From Burkholderiales bacterium UBA2463 (GTDB taxonomy: Bacteria > Pseudomonadota > Gammaproteobacteria > Burkholderiales > Burkholderiaceae_A), in NCBI GenBank assembly GCA_002342295.1, contig DDPR01000010.1, forward strand, positions 216,362 to 280,361: a stretch of 64,000 nucleotides of DNA, in the 5' to 3' direction. Each line of letters opens with the position of its first letter. Positions within the stretch are counted from its first letter, which is position 1. A program made the translations under genes and the position numbers. The notes beneath the pieces are model-generated. The model ran no database searches. It was not told the origin of the DNA and saw nothing but the letters and a program-made list of their open reading frames with translations. Positions 28,284 to 37,307 of the stretch are shown here, one piece after another.

Positions 28284-29376
28284 AGTCGTCTCCGCGGCCA
28301 GCCAGCATCAGCTCGCCCTTGTCGGAGAGTTTCTTGGCCAGACGCATGATGGACTTCTGCGCATCTTCCACGTCGGTGAGGCGCAGCGGGCCCTTGGCCT
28401 CCATCTCATCAATAAACATGACACGTGCACGCGAAGACATGTTCGAGAAGAACTTGTCCTTCACCTGCTCAGTTGCACCCTTGAGTGCAACCATGAGCAT
28501 GTCTTGCTCGACGTTGCGCATGAGCGTCTGCACGCTGCGATTGTCAATGCCGGCGAGGTTCTCAAAGGAGAACATGTTGTCTTGCACCTTCATCGACAGG
28601 TCCGGATCCAGAGAGGCCAGCCCACCCAGAATGCTCGACTCCAGCTCGCTCTTGGTGTAGTTCATGATCTTGGCGGCTGCCTTCACGCCACCAAAGCTTG
28701 AGGACTTGGCCGAGGAACTGCGAGAGAACTGCTCCTTCATGATGGTCTCAAGCTCTTGCATGGCCGATGGCTGAACTGTCTCGAGTGCGGCAACGCGCTG
28801 GATCACCTCGGGGCGCACATCAGGAGAGAGGAAGGTTAGAACGTCAGCAGCCACGTCGTAGTCGCAGACCGACAAAATAATGGCAATGACCTGTGGGTGC
28901 TCCGAGCGGATCATGTCCGCAATCGAGCGAGCATCCATCCAGCGCAGAATCTCGAGGCCCTTGCTTGAAGCGCCCGGCATGATTCTGCTCAGAACCGAGG
29001 CAGCCTTGTCTTCGCCCAGGGCGCGCTTAAGAACATTCTCCACGTAGTCGGAGCTTCCAAGCCCAAGGCTTGTTTGTTTTTTAATGGTGTTGATGAAGTC
29101 ATCGAGCACCGCATCAACAGCCTCTTGTGAGAGGTCGGCCACGGTGGTCATGGCCGATCCGAGCGCCTGAACCTCTTTGGGTGCCAGAAACTTGATGATG
29201 TCTGCAGCCTGCTGCTCACCCAAAAGCAGCATGAGTACGGCAGCGCGCTGAACACTGCTCAGCTCGTCAAGCTCGCGCTGAACGGACTCTGGGCGTCCGC
29301 TCACCAGGGCGGGCACCACGGCTCCGACCGCTGCGACCACCTCCTTGGATGCTTCTTTTTGCTTTTCTTCTGCCAC
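28276..29376 (-). CDS. fliG: Flagellar motor switch protein FliG
   Basis: 366-aa C-ring protein. AVLMLLLGEQQAADIIKFL (FliG-N), the middle-domain EHPQ motif (RSEHPQVIAIILS) and the C-terminal torque helix (MSSRARVMFIDEMEAKGPLR) with alternating charged residues are all present. The Ala/Val-rich N-terminal 35 residues are an extension. It interacts with FliF below and MotA. The motor stator genes are not in this window. Confidence 0.97.
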   Translation of the reverse strand: MAEEKQKEASKEVVAAVGAVVPALVSGRPESVQRELDELSSVQRAAVLMLLLGEQQAADIIKFLAPKEVQALGSAMTTVADLSQEAVDAVLDDFINTIKKQTSLGLGSSDYVENVLKRALGEDKAASVLSRIMPGASSKGLEILRWMDARSIADMIRSEHPQVIAIILSVCDYDVAADVLTFLSPDVRPEVIQRVAALETVQPSAMQELETIMKEQFSRSSSAKSSSFGGVKAAAKIMNYTKSELESSILGGLASLDPDLSMKVQDNMFSFENLAGIDNRSVQTLMRNVEQDMLMVALKGATEQVKDKFFSNMSSRARVMFIDEMEAKGPLRLTDVEDAQKSIMRLAKKLSDKGELMLAGRGDDFV

Positions 29377-29389
29377 GACTTGTTCCCCC

Positions 29390-31453
29390 TTAGGCGCCGC
29401 CCGCCGGCCGCATCAGATTCTTCATGACAGTGGCGACTCGACCAGAGTCTTCAGAGACCAGGAAGCGAATGAGCGCCACCTTGTCATCGTAGGAATTGGC
29501 GGTATTGAGCATGTCAACAGAAATCGACGACTTCTTGGGCTTTAACTTCGCCTTAATTTCCTCGAAACTCTCACCGTCTTCAAGTTCAATCATGCCCATC
29601 TCCTCGGGGGAGAGCTCGACAGACTTCTGAAGAGGCTGGCCATCCGGGCCGATGGGGATGGGCTGACCATCCGGGCCAAGCACCGGCTGGCCATCGGGGC
29701 CCATCATGAACCCAGAGGCCCCCATCTCGGCTGCAAGTGCGGCCTGGGCCTGCGCGGCGCGCTCAGCCTCGACCTTGGCAGCGGCCATGGCCTCTTCCTC
29801 CGCATGGATGCGCGCAAGCTGCTCTGCAGTGAGGGTTCGGCCCGTGAGGAAGTTAATGAGCGGGTTCACAATCGTAAAGAGCACGATCATGAAGATGAGC
29901 GCGGCCACGCCAAGCTTTACATTCTTCATGATGGTCTCATCGGCATACCAGGGCGGGGCCACCTCATCGGGGGGCGCAAACTTGGCTGGGACGATTGTGA
30001 CTACGTCGCCCCGATCTTCCTGGTAGCCCACCACACCGCGCACGAGTGCCGTAAGTCGGTCGAGCTCCTCCTGCGAGTAGCCATGGATGAGGGTGGGCGC
30101 GGGGGCCGCGTCTGCACCCTCTGGCTTTTTGTCACCCTCGGGCTTGGCCTCTATCGGCTTTTCGTTGACGACCACAGCCACAGAAAGACGCATCAGGTTG
30201 CCCGTGGGGTTCTTCACATACCGAATGGTCTTGTCGAGCTCGTAGTTTCTGGTGGCGCGCTTACTGAGGGTGGTGTTCTCCTGCAAAGACTCACTCGAGC
30301 CCGAGGCCGTATCGGTGGTTTGATTGGTGGGGGGTGGAGGCGCATTCGTCAGTGAGCCTGGCACGCCCTCAGCGCCCAGTCGCTGGGTGCGGTCCTCTGC
30401 AAGTACCTCAGAGCGTGTCTTGGGGCCACTCTTGGAGCGGTCGTAGTCCTCAGTCGCAACCTCACTCTGAGAGAAGTCCAGCTGCACATCAACCTGCGAG
30501 CGCACATTGGCCTCACCCATCACCGGCGAGAGGATCTGCATGATGCGCGAGCGGTAGAGGTCCTCCACCTGCTGCTTGTGAGCAAGCTGCGCCTCGGTAA
30601 GACCCATGGGCGTATTCTCTTTTCGGTTTGTGAGCAGGTTGCCCACGTTATCCACCACGGACACGTTCGATGCGGCAAGGTAGGGAACAGACGAAGAGAC
30701 CAGGTGAACAATGGCATCGACCTGTCCCGCGGTGATGGTTCTTCCCTGAAAGGGGCTCACCACCACCGAGGCCTTGGGCTGGGCCCGGTCGCGAACGAAG
30801 ACGCTCTGCTTAGGCAGTGCAAGGTGAACCCGAGCGCTCTGAATACTGCCAATCTGCGTGATGCTTCTAGCAAGCTCCTGCTCCATGGCCTTGACATACT
30901 TCACCTGCTCCATGAACTGACTCGTGGTCATAGCGTTCTCGGTGGAGAGCGCTTCAATGCCCGTTGCAGGCGCCTGCTTGGGAATACCCTTTGAGGCAAG
31001 GTAGATGCGCGCCTCGTGGTACTTGTTGGTGGGCACGCTAATCATGCCGTTTGCGGGGTCGACCTTGGCATCAAACGAGGCGGCCTTGAGTGCCTCAAGG
31101 GCTGCCTGCTGGTCGGCCTCAGAAATACCGGGCATGAGGGGACGGTAGGTGGTGGGTGTCGCCGAGAGGTTGTAGAGCGCAGCAAAGACCACAGCAACAA
31201 AAATCAAGACCAACAAGGGCAGCGCGCGCTTTACCGAGGGAGACGAGGTGATCTGGCGCACAGAGGCCATGACCGGGCTGTCCTTTACGCCCGGAATCTT
31301 CTCAATTGACTGACCAATGGCCGCAACGGCCGCATCTGCGGCCTTTCCGACCTGGGCAGCAGCAGCCGTTGTGCCCGCCACAAAGCCAGCGGGCGCAGAC
31401 GCAACGGGCACATTCGCAGCGGGGTTGGGAAGGGTGGGGTTCTCAGCAGCCAT
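29390..31453 (-). CDS. fliF: Flagellar MS-ring protein FliF, extended
   Basis: 687 aa, longer than the usual 550-570. Residues 1-70 are an Ala-rich cytoplasmic extension; a membrane helix follows near 75-95 (LPLLVLIFVAVVFAALY), then ring-building motifs including YRPLMPGISEADQQAALEAL, and the second helix near 510. The cytoplasmic tail has three GPDGQP repeats before the FliG-binding end (SYDDKVALIRFLVSED). MS-ring assembly starts the basal body. Confidence 0.96.
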   Translation of the reverse strand: MAAENPTLPNPAANVPVASAPAGFVAGTTAAAAQVGKAADAAVAAIGQSIEKIPGVKDSPVMASVRQITSSPSVKRALPLLVLIFVAVVFAALYNLSATPTTYRPLMPGISEADQQAALEALKAASFDAKVDPANGMISVPTNKYHEARIYLASKGIPKQAPATGIEALSTENAMTTSQFMEQVKYVKAMEQELARSITQIGSIQSARVHLALPKQSVFVRDRAQPKASVVVSPFQGRTITAGQVDAIVHLVSSSVPYLAASNVSVVDNVGNLLTNRKENTPMGLTEAQLAHKQQVEDLYRSRIMQILSPVMGEANVRSQVDVQLDFSQSEVATEDYDRSKSGPKTRSEVLAEDRTQRLGAEGVPGSLTNAPPPPTNQTTDTASGSSESLQENTTLSKRATRNYELDKTIRYVKNPTGNLMRLSVAVVVNEKPIEAKPEGDKKPEGADAAPAPTLIHGYSQEELDRLTALVRGVVGYQEDRGDVVTIVPAKFAPPDEVAPPWYADETIMKNVKLGVAALIFMIVLFTIVNPLINFLTGRTLTAEQLARIHAEEEAMAAAKVEAERAAQAQAALAAEMGASGFMMGPDGQPVLGPDGQPIPIGPDGQPLQKSVELSPEEMGMIELEDGESFEEIKAKLKPKKSSISVDMLNTANSYDDKVALIRFLVSEDSGRVATVMKNLMRPAGGA
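29636..29703. repeat. GPDGQP repeat in the FliF tail
   Basis: Three copies of an 18-24-nt unit encode GPDGQPV, GPDGQPI and GPDGQPL in the cytoplasmic linker before the FliG-binding segment. This linker is normally not repetitive; the repeat may tune the distance between MS- and C-rings. Confidence 0.8.
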
Positions 31454-31468
31454 GATTTACATCCTTCG

Positions 31469-31858
31469 TTAGACCGGCATGTTCAGGATGTCCTCGTACG
31501 CCTTGAGGACCTTGTTACGAATCTGGAGCGTCGCTTCAAAAGACAGCGAGGCCTTTTGCATGCCCAGGACCACATCGGTGAGGGGCACGTTCTCGCCCTT
31601 CTCATAGGCCTCTCGCAGTTGGGCGGACTTGGACTGCAGGTCATTGACTGACTCAATGCTTGTGCGCACGACCTCTGCAAAGCTGGGCTTGCCAATGCGG
31701 TTCGTGTCTTCAAGGGGCGCAACACCAGGCATGCCGGGCATGCTGGGCATGGCCGGCATCTCGGGCGCCCCTGCGCGGTTTTGCATCTGGCTCTGGTAGG
31801 CCCGAATCTTGGCGAGCATGTCGGCCACACCGGCCGCCTGCGTGGTCTTGTCAATCAT
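31469..31858 (-). CDS. fliE: Flagellar hook-basal body complex protein FliE
   Basis: 129-aa rod/MS-ring junction protein. The C-terminal two-thirds carry the FliE core (KPSFAEVVRTSIESVNDLQ, LTDVVLGMQKASLSFEA, LQIRNKVLKAYEDILNMPV). It overlaps the stop of the upstream activator gene as ATGA, so regulator and basal-body genes share one transcript. Confidence 0.96.
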   Translation of the reverse strand: MIDKTTQAAGVADMLAKIRAYQSQMQNRAGAPEMPAMPSMPGMPGVAPLEDTNRIGKPSFAEVVRTSIESVNDLQSKSAQLREAYEKGENVPLTDVVLGMQKASLSFEATLQIRNKVLKAYEDILNMPV

Positions 31859-33369
31859 GCTGCACCTGCCACTTTGAGTTGGGCCATTTTGTAGCGCAGC
31901 GTGCGCGGGCTAATCCCGAGCATGCGTGCGGCCTCGGCCCGCGTGGGTGCCGCCTCGATGGCACGCAGAATCATCTTGTGCTCGTTGCTCTTGACTGCAT
32001 CGGGCAGGCGAATGGGTGCAACAGGCATCGCAAGCTCAGCGGGCAGGCTGGGGGCTGCGGCCTGCATGCCCTCTGAGGTGTTGTTGGCGTCCTCGGACTC
32101 GACAGCAGAGGTGGCGTGCGCTGCAAAGGCTGAGGCAGACCAGTCCAGCTGCGTCTGAGACTCCGAGCCCACATCATCAAAGAGAAGGTGTGCGGGCTGA
32201 ATGTCTTCGCCCTGAGAGAGCACCAAGGCGCGCTGGATCACGTTTTCAAGCTCTCTCACATTGCCTGGCCAGTGGTAGGCCAGAAGGGCCCTGGCCGCAG
32301 GCTCGCTGAGCGTGGGTGCGCACATGAGTCCCTGCTGGGCTGCATGCTTTGCAGTCAGCTGAACCGCAAGCGGAAGAATGTCGGCTGACCGATCGCGCAG
32401 CATGGGAATGGTGAGACGGAAGGTGCTAATGCGAAAGTAGAGGTCCTCTCGGAACTCGCGCGCGGTCATGGCGAGCTTGAGGTCTTTGTTGGTGGCAGCA
32501 ATAAGTCGAAAGTCCACATCGATGGGCTGCTGACCGCCAAGCCGCGTGATTTTCTTCTCTTGCAGGACGCGCAGAAGCTTTGCCTGCAGCGACAGAGGGA
32601 GCTCGCCGATTTCATCTAAAAAAACCGTGCCGCCGTGGGCCTGCTCGAAGATGCCTTTGTGGTCACGAAGAGCGCCGGTGTAGGCGCCCTTCTCGTGACC
32701 AAAGAGCATGTCCTCCATGAGGTGCTCGGGGATAGCGCCGCAATTTAGGCTCACCATCGGTGCGCCGGCCCGGGGCGAACTCTCATGAATGACGGCAGCA
32801 AGCACCTCCTTGCCAGCGCCCGTGGGGCCCGTGACCAGGGTTGTCACCTGGGCAAGCGCCACTCGCTGAGCAAGAGCAAGAAGCTTCTGGCTCATTGGAT
32901 CTGCAAAAACAAATGTCTTGGGGGCTGGTTTAGGAGCACTCTCTTGTCGCGCACTCGCACGACTCACGGGTGCTGCGGGCTTTGGCTGGACCGGAGGGCG
33001 CGTGGCGAGCTCAACGGCCGAGCGCCAGGAGTTCTCGTCGTAATCGTCGGCATCTAGTACATGGCATGCGCCTTTGCGCATGGCATCTACGGCAAGCCCC
33101 AGATTCTTGCCATCGAGTCTGCAGATGATGGGGATGTCTTGTTTGAATGCCTCGGTGAGCCTGCGAACCTCTGTGAGCAGGTCGGTGTTGCCCATCAGGC
33201 GAACCACCACAGCAGAGGCCTTGGTGAGCGCCTGGCGCAGGTCCTCTAGAGTGCGAACGGGCAGCAGGCATAGGCCAGCTGCAGCAAGACGGCCTCTTTC
33301 CATGTCGCCCGCTGGCGAGAATGGATCGAGCCAGAGCGCATTACAGGCTTGGTCGTTGGTGATGAGCAC
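31855..33369 (-). CDS. FlrC/FleR-like sigma-54 activator with degenerate receiver
   Basis: I start at GTG 33369: AAGGGG lies 6 nt upstream, and a sigma-54 promoter at 33406-33422 excludes the longer frame. 504 aa. Residues 1-125 have receiver-like secondary structure, but the phosphoacceptor Asp position is Arg57 (VVVRLMG), and the acidic pair, Thr and Lys are also missing. The AAA+ domain has GPTGAGKE near 180, the sigma-54 contact loop GAYTGA near 226 and a Walker B FLDEIGE. The Fis-type HTH ends AEAARMLGISPRTLRYKM, as in FleR/FlrC. It heads fliEFGHIJ. No sensor-kinase gene is adjacent. Confidence 0.88.
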   Translation of the reverse strand: MLITNDQACNALWLDPFSPAGDMERGRLAAAGLCLLPVRTLEDLRQALTKASAVVVRLMGNTDLLTEVRRLTEAFKQDIPIICRLDGKNLGLAVDAMRKGACHVLDADDYDENSWRSAVELATRPPVQPKPAAPVSRASARQESAPKPAPKTFVFADPMSQKLLALAQRVALAQVTTLVTGPTGAGKEVLAAVIHESSPRAGAPMVSLNCGAIPEHLMEDMLFGHEKGAYTGALRDHKGIFEQAHGGTVFLDEIGELPLSLQAKLLRVLQEKKITRLGGQQPIDVDFRLIAATNKDLKLAMTAREFREDLYFRISTFRLTIPMLRDRSADILPLAVQLTAKHAAQQGLMCAPTLSEPAARALLAYHWPGNVRELENVIQRALVLSQGEDIQPAHLLFDDVGSESQTQLDWSASAFAAHATSAVESEDANNTSEGMQAAAPSLPAELAMPVAPIRLPDAVKSNEHKMILRAIEAAPTRAEAARMLGISPRTLRYKMAQLKVAGAA

Positions 33370-33405
33370 TGCTAACCCCTTGATGGATGTGTCCGAAGGG
33401 GTCAA

Positions 33406-33422
33406 AGCACTTGTCGTGCCAG
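33406..33422 (-). promoter_or_regulatory. Sigma-54 promoter of the flrC-like-fliE operon
   Basis: Reads CTGGCACGACAAGTGCT on the minus strand: TGGCACG is perfect, GG-N10-GC spacing is right, and GTGCT differs once from TTGCT. The expected start is about 33394, giving a 25-nt leader that contains the AAGGGG site of the GTG start. Confidence 0.85.
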
Positions 33423-33446
33423 AAGCGGCGACGTTTTTCCGACGGC

Positions 33447-33463
33447 AAGCCGGCAGGCGGTAA
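33447..33463. promoter_or_regulatory. Candidate activator site upstream of the flrC-like promoter
   Basis: Imperfect palindrome TTACCG-N5-CGGCTT (minus strand), centred about 61 nt upstream of the predicted start. It matches TTGCCG-N5-CGGCAA before the large flagellin at 10 of 12 arm positions. Binding protein unknown. Confidence 0.35.
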
Positions 33464-33577
33464 AGACGTGCCGGAGGGGTCAGGGTATGGGCCCAGAGCG
33501 CAGTTAGATCTCCACTTTTGCGCCCCCCGACTGGAGTCTTTTTGCATCCATAAGGCAAGCTGGCTCATACTCAAAAA

Positions 33578-33997
33578 ATGAAATCAATCGCCTTCACTGC
33601 CCTGCTTTTTTTGACCCCTGCCGCTCTGGCTCAGGCTCCTGCGCCCAAGGCCAACCAGGCCAAATCCGCAGAGACACCAACCGCGCCCGTGCTCAACCCC
33701 AATGTCTGCATTCCTGTTGATGGGATGACATTCGAGCTCGCCGGGCCAGAGACCTTCCTTGTAAAGAAGGGAAAAGAGTCGGTGGCTCTCGTTCGAGTTG
33801 GGATGTTTCTTCCCGCCGGCATTAGCTCAATGCGATTTATGAGCAACGAGATCTGTCAGAACGGCACAAAGTCGAGCCTCATCGTCAACGAGATGCCCTA
33901 CACGGTTCAGTCGATTCGTCGTTACTCAGAGGGCGGGCAGGTGCGCAACGCCACCATTAACGCCGCTGGAACCGCTGCGACCGTTGGCGACCAGTAG
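33578..33997 (+). CDS. Small exported protein, unrecognised
   Basis: 139 aa. A Sec signal peptide (MKSIAFTALLFLTPAALAQA) is followed by an Ala/Pro/Lys linker and a compact domain with two cysteines (NVCIPVDG, NEICQNG) that could pair in the periplasm. I recognise no family. It diverges from the flrC-like gene; its last 72 nt overlap the small Cys-rich gene on the other strand. A flagellar role is suggested only by location. Confidence 0.65.
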   Translation: MKSIAFTALLFLTPAALAQAPAPKANQAKSAETPTAPVLNPNVCIPVDGMTFELAGPETFLVKKGKESVALVRVGMFLPAGISSMRFMSNEICQNGTKSSLIVNEMPYTVQSIRRYSEGGQVRNATINAAGTAATVGDQ

Positions 33998-34177
33998 GGC
34001 CTTGCGCGAATAACCCATACAGCTGCGGCCATCCGCAGAGGCCACTTCTAGACAAGGCGCGCGCTTACTCTTAAAGCCCATGAGCTTGCACGAGTAAGGC
34101 AGCCGGGGGTCCCAGCTCACCGCAAAGTGTTGGCACGACCAGCAGTCTGGCCTCTGGCTAGGCTGCTGGCTTGCCAT
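33926..34177 (-). CDS. Small cysteine-rich protein downstream of flagellin
   Basis: 83 aa. Five cysteines (CWSCQHF, PYSCKLMGFKS, APCLEV, RSCMGY) with a WDPRLPYSC core suggest a metal-binding knuckle. Similar short proteins occur in motile proteobacteria and are sometimes labelled uracil-DNA glycosylase without support; that resemblance is from memory. AAGG lies 7 nt before the ATG. It follows the large flagellin by 9 nt, so it is likely on the same transcript. Confidence 0.7.
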   Translation of the reverse strand: MASQQPSQRPDCWSCQHFAVSWDPRLPYSCKLMGFKSKRAPCLEVASADGRSCMGYSRKALLVANGRSGSSGVNGGVAHLPAL

Positions 34178-34186
34178 GCTCTTGCC

Positions 34187-37162
34187 TTAGCCCTTTAGCA
34201 GCTGCAACACCGACTGCTGACTCATATTGGCTTGGGCCAATACCGCAGTGGCTGCCTGCTGCATGATCTGGGTCTTCGCAAGCTCAGTTGAAGCGGCCGC
34301 ATAGTCGGCATCCTGAATCTGAGAGCGAGAGGCCTCTTGGTTCACCGCCACGTTGCTCAGGTTATCCATGGCGTACTGAAGACGGTTCATCACCGCACCC
34401 ATGTTGGCGCGCGTGGCGTTCACCCGATCCATCACCTTGTCGAGGTTGGCCAGAACGGCTGTGGCGCCTTGGCTTGTGGCAATGCTGTTTGTTGGGGTGG
34501 CGGCATCCACATCGCCCGTGATTTCTCCGGTGATGGGGCCGTTCTTGCCAAAGTCAGATAGGTCGATGGTGATGAGCTGGTTCGCTCCCGCTCCAACTTG
34601 GAAGGCGAGTCGACCAACCCGTGGGGGAGACATCTTGCTCACCGAGGCGTCAACCTCACCACCAAACTTCAGCTCCTGGAAACCCAGGGCCACGAAGTTG
34701 CTGTCGGCGGTGTAGCCCTTCACGCCTGGCTCAACAACAATCGGCGGTGTGGGCGGAGGGCTCGAGGGTGCAGAGGCTCCAGGAGGAAGTGGTCTTGGTG
34801 CCGGGGGGTTAGAGATAAGGGTAACCCGGCCGTAAACGGTGGCTGCAGCGCTACCCGCCGAGGTGGCAGTCAGGCCGGAGGCGGCTGAGGTAACCCCGGG
34901 CGCCGCGGCGGAACCGATAGCGAGGCCGAAATTGTCGGCAGACACCAATGGCGCTCCGCTTCCGGTGTTAAACCAGACTGACAAGTTACGACCGTCCGGC
35001 GCCTCAAGAGCCACGCCACCCGCGGTGGTCTTCGAGGCCTTGACTCCGGTTGCACCGAACTGTGCGTTGAGCTTGCTCACGACTTCGTCTGCGCGCTCTC
35101 CAGCAGTGCTACCCACGCTAAAGTCAATCTTTACATCAATTCCGTTTACAAAGAGGCTCTGGAGCCCAGTCGCGGAGCCACGGGCCGTCGTCGTGCCCTC
35201 GATACGCGCTGGATAGGCTTTTGCCGTCACTCCAGTTTGTGCGGTGGAGTCATTGATCGCTTTGGAGATAGCGAGGGCACTTGCCTGACGCGAGCTGCTC
35301 GCAGGAACGGTGCTTGAGACCGTGTCATCGGCAAGCGTAGTGGAGCGAATCGCCACACCGTTAATTACCAGGTCACCCGCGTTCAGGGGCTTCACATCTG
35401 TGGCCGAGGTCGCGACCGCACGAGGCATTGTCACCGACTGAGACTGATTGGTCGAGAAGTCCCCGACTGGGAGACGGGCGCGGGTGATGTCAAAGGTGGG
35501 GGTTGTTGTGATGGAGATGGGAGCCTCAACCTTGCTCTCAAGCGAATAGGTTCCGGCATTCACACCTACCCGAAGTCCTGTGCGCGATGCAAAGACCGAG
35601 TCTGCAACCGAAAGGTTGGAGAAGTTCACCTCAATGTTGCGGCCATCCTTTGCAACCAGCTGGATACCCTCCGCATCGTTGCCGGAGTCAACGGCCACCA
35701 CGCCGGTCTGCTCAGAAATGAAGTTGATGGCATCGACCACCTTTGCCCTAGACTCTCGGGTGTTGTTGAGAACCGTATCAATCTTGGGTGAGGTGTAGCC
35801 GTTAATCACCACGTTTCCACTCACGGCACTGGTCGCGCTCATGGCGGTACCGGTCATGATGTTGGTGTTCACAATGGCATGCACACCTGTAGCGACTGTC
35901 TTACGATTAATCGCAGCAGCGAGCGCAATCGCACTTCCAGAGGCATTGGTGGGTGGCGAGACCTTATCGTCGCTCACGTAGGAGTCGCCAATGACCACAC
36001 CGTTAATGATGAGATCGCCCGAGCGTAGTGGGGGCATAGAGCCCTCAACTTTCACGGCCAAGTTCGCAGCCCTGTTAGTTATATCGACCGAGGATCCCGA
36101 ATAGTCCTTGAACGTGTAGACAAGCTGGTCCGATATGACCTTGGAGTTTTCCCCTGAGGCCGCGAAGGTGATAGATCCGTCGGAGGCAGCGAGGGTGCCG
36201 GTCATAGCCGTGCTGGTACCGTCGTTCCCCAAAAATGTTGCGGTAACCACCCCGCCTGAGGAGACATTGATCGTCAGTGCGCCACTTTTCGAGAATTTTC
36301 CGTTTGCGGCGAAAGACTCGTTCGCCGACGTGATTGCGTCTGCTGCAGTCGCGACTGCAACTGTGGTACCCGTAACGGTTCCCAGCGAAGTTGAAATATC
36401 GTCGACGTTACCCTCAGAGGCGCCGTAGGAAATCGTAACATCGGCGCCGCTAACAGAGACAGTTCTGCCAGATTGAGCTCCAAAGGTAGCCGACGCCTGT
36501 AAGGCCGCAGCTACATTAGCCGCAATATCGGAATCAGAGTCGCCATTCGATACGTCGATGTCAACTCCACCGACCGTAATCGTCCCAGCGGCGGTCGCAG
36601 CATTGGCGAAGGTAATCGTCTGCTTCTCTCCCGCATCCGCTCCAGAGATATCCCGGAACGTCGTGGGACTCACGAAGACCGTATCAAAGTCGGGGTTTGC
36701 TGTTGCTTTGTAAACAGGGCGCGCACCAACGGGGGAGCCGGTGGAGCCGTCGAGAATCTTAAATCCGTTCCACTCGGTCATGTCCGAGATGCGAACAATC
36801 TCTTTTTTGAGTTGCTGAAACTCCAGGTCCAGGTAGCCGCGCTGATCGCTTGCATTGGTATCGTTGATGGCCTGGATGGAGAGTTCGCGCATGCGCTGAA
36901 GCATGTCGGTGATCTGGGTTGTTGCCCCCTCTGCAGTCTGAATGAGGGAGATGGCATCGCCAGCATTGCGCACGGCCTGGTTCAGGGCCCGTATCTGCTG
37001 CGTCATGCGAGTTGCGATGGCGAGCCCCGCGGCATCATCGCCAGCGTGGTTAATGCGCTTTCCGGTAGAGAGTTGCTCCATAGCCTTGGTCTGCTCAAGG
37101 CCCGAGGCTTTGAGTGCCTGCTGCGAGAACAACGCTTTCGTATTCGTATTAATGACTGCCAT
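34187..37162 (-). CDS. fliC: Large flagellin (991 aa)
   Basis: Filament subunit, about twice the usual size. Residues 1-140 are the conserved D0/D1 coiled coil (MAVINTNTKALFSQQALKAS, GDDAAGLAIATRM); the last 110 complete it (NRLQYAMDNLSNVAVNQEAS to VLQLLKG). The middle 740 residues are beta-rich, with four flagellin-IN-like motifs of the form INGxxI followed by AINxxTGV, and a proline-rich hinge at about 784-808 (PAPRPLPPGASAPSSPPPTP). Such inserts form outer D2/D3 domains on the filament surface. It has a sigma-54 promoter upstream, unlike the small flagellin. No terminator is visible downstream. Confidence 0.95.
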   Translation of the reverse strand: MAVINTNTKALFSQQALKASGLEQTKAMEQLSTGKRINHAGDDAAGLAIATRMTQQIRALNQAVRNAGDAISLIQTAEGATTQITDMLQRMRELSIQAINDTNASDQRGYLDLEFQQLKKEIVRISDMTEWNGFKILDGSTGSPVGARPVYKATANPDFDTVFVSPTTFRDISGADAGEKQTITFANAATAAGTITVGGVDIDVSNGDSDSDIAANVAAALQASATFGAQSGRTVSVSGADVTISYGASEGNVDDISTSLGTVTGTTVAVATAADAITSANESFAANGKFSKSGALTINVSSGGVVTATFLGNDGTSTAMTGTLAASDGSITFAASGENSKVISDQLVYTFKDYSGSSVDITNRAANLAVKVEGSMPPLRSGDLIINGVVIGDSYVSDDKVSPPTNASGSAIALAAAINRKTVATGVHAIVNTNIMTGTAMSATSAVSGNVVINGYTSPKIDTVLNNTRESRAKVVDAINFISEQTGVVAVDSGNDAEGIQLVAKDGRNIEVNFSNLSVADSVFASRTGLRVGVNAGTYSLESKVEAPISITTTPTFDITRARLPVGDFSTNQSQSVTMPRAVATSATDVKPLNAGDLVINGVAIRSTTLADDTVSSTVPASSSRQASALAISKAINDSTAQTGVTAKAYPARIEGTTTARGSATGLQSLFVNGIDVKIDFSVGSTAGERADEVVSKLNAQFGATGVKASKTTAGGVALEAPDGRNLSVWFNTGSGAPLVSADNFGLAIGSAAAPGVTSAASGLTATSAGSAAATVYGRVTLISNPPAPRPLPPGASAPSSPPPTPPIVVEPGVKGYTADSNFVALGFQELKFGGEVDASVSKMSPPRVGRLAFQVGAGANQLITIDLSDFGKNGPITGEITGDVDAATPTNSIATSQGATAVLANLDKVMDRVNATRANMGAVMNRLQYAMDNLSNVAVNQEASRSQIQDADYAAASTELAKTQIMQQAATAVLAQANMSQQSVLQLLKG

Positions 37163-37230
37163 TTTTCTCTCCTAGGCTTCGGGACCATCCCTCGGCTTAT
37201 AGACCCCTTACTGGGTAGCGAAACCATTCA

Positions 37231-37247
37231 TGCATGAGGTGTGCCAA
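37231..37247 (-). promoter_or_regulatory. Sigma-54 promoter of the large flagellin
   Basis: TTGGCACACCTCATGCA on the minus strand: perfect TTGGCAC, GG-N10-GC spacing and TGCA at -12. The expected start is about 37220, a 58-nt leader, with GGAG near the ATG. No sigma-28 pair was found in this 212-nt gap. Confidence 0.85.
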
Positions 37248-37307
37248 CTCAAAAAAACATCTGACTATGAAACCTAAACTATTGATCTAAAGTGATTTTT
37301 TCTTCTC

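Noticed and set aside
33370..33558. 63-codon N-terminal extension of the flrC-like gene
   Set aside because: It would contain the sigma-54 promoter and lacks domain-like sequence; the GTG at 33369 has a proper ribosome-binding site.
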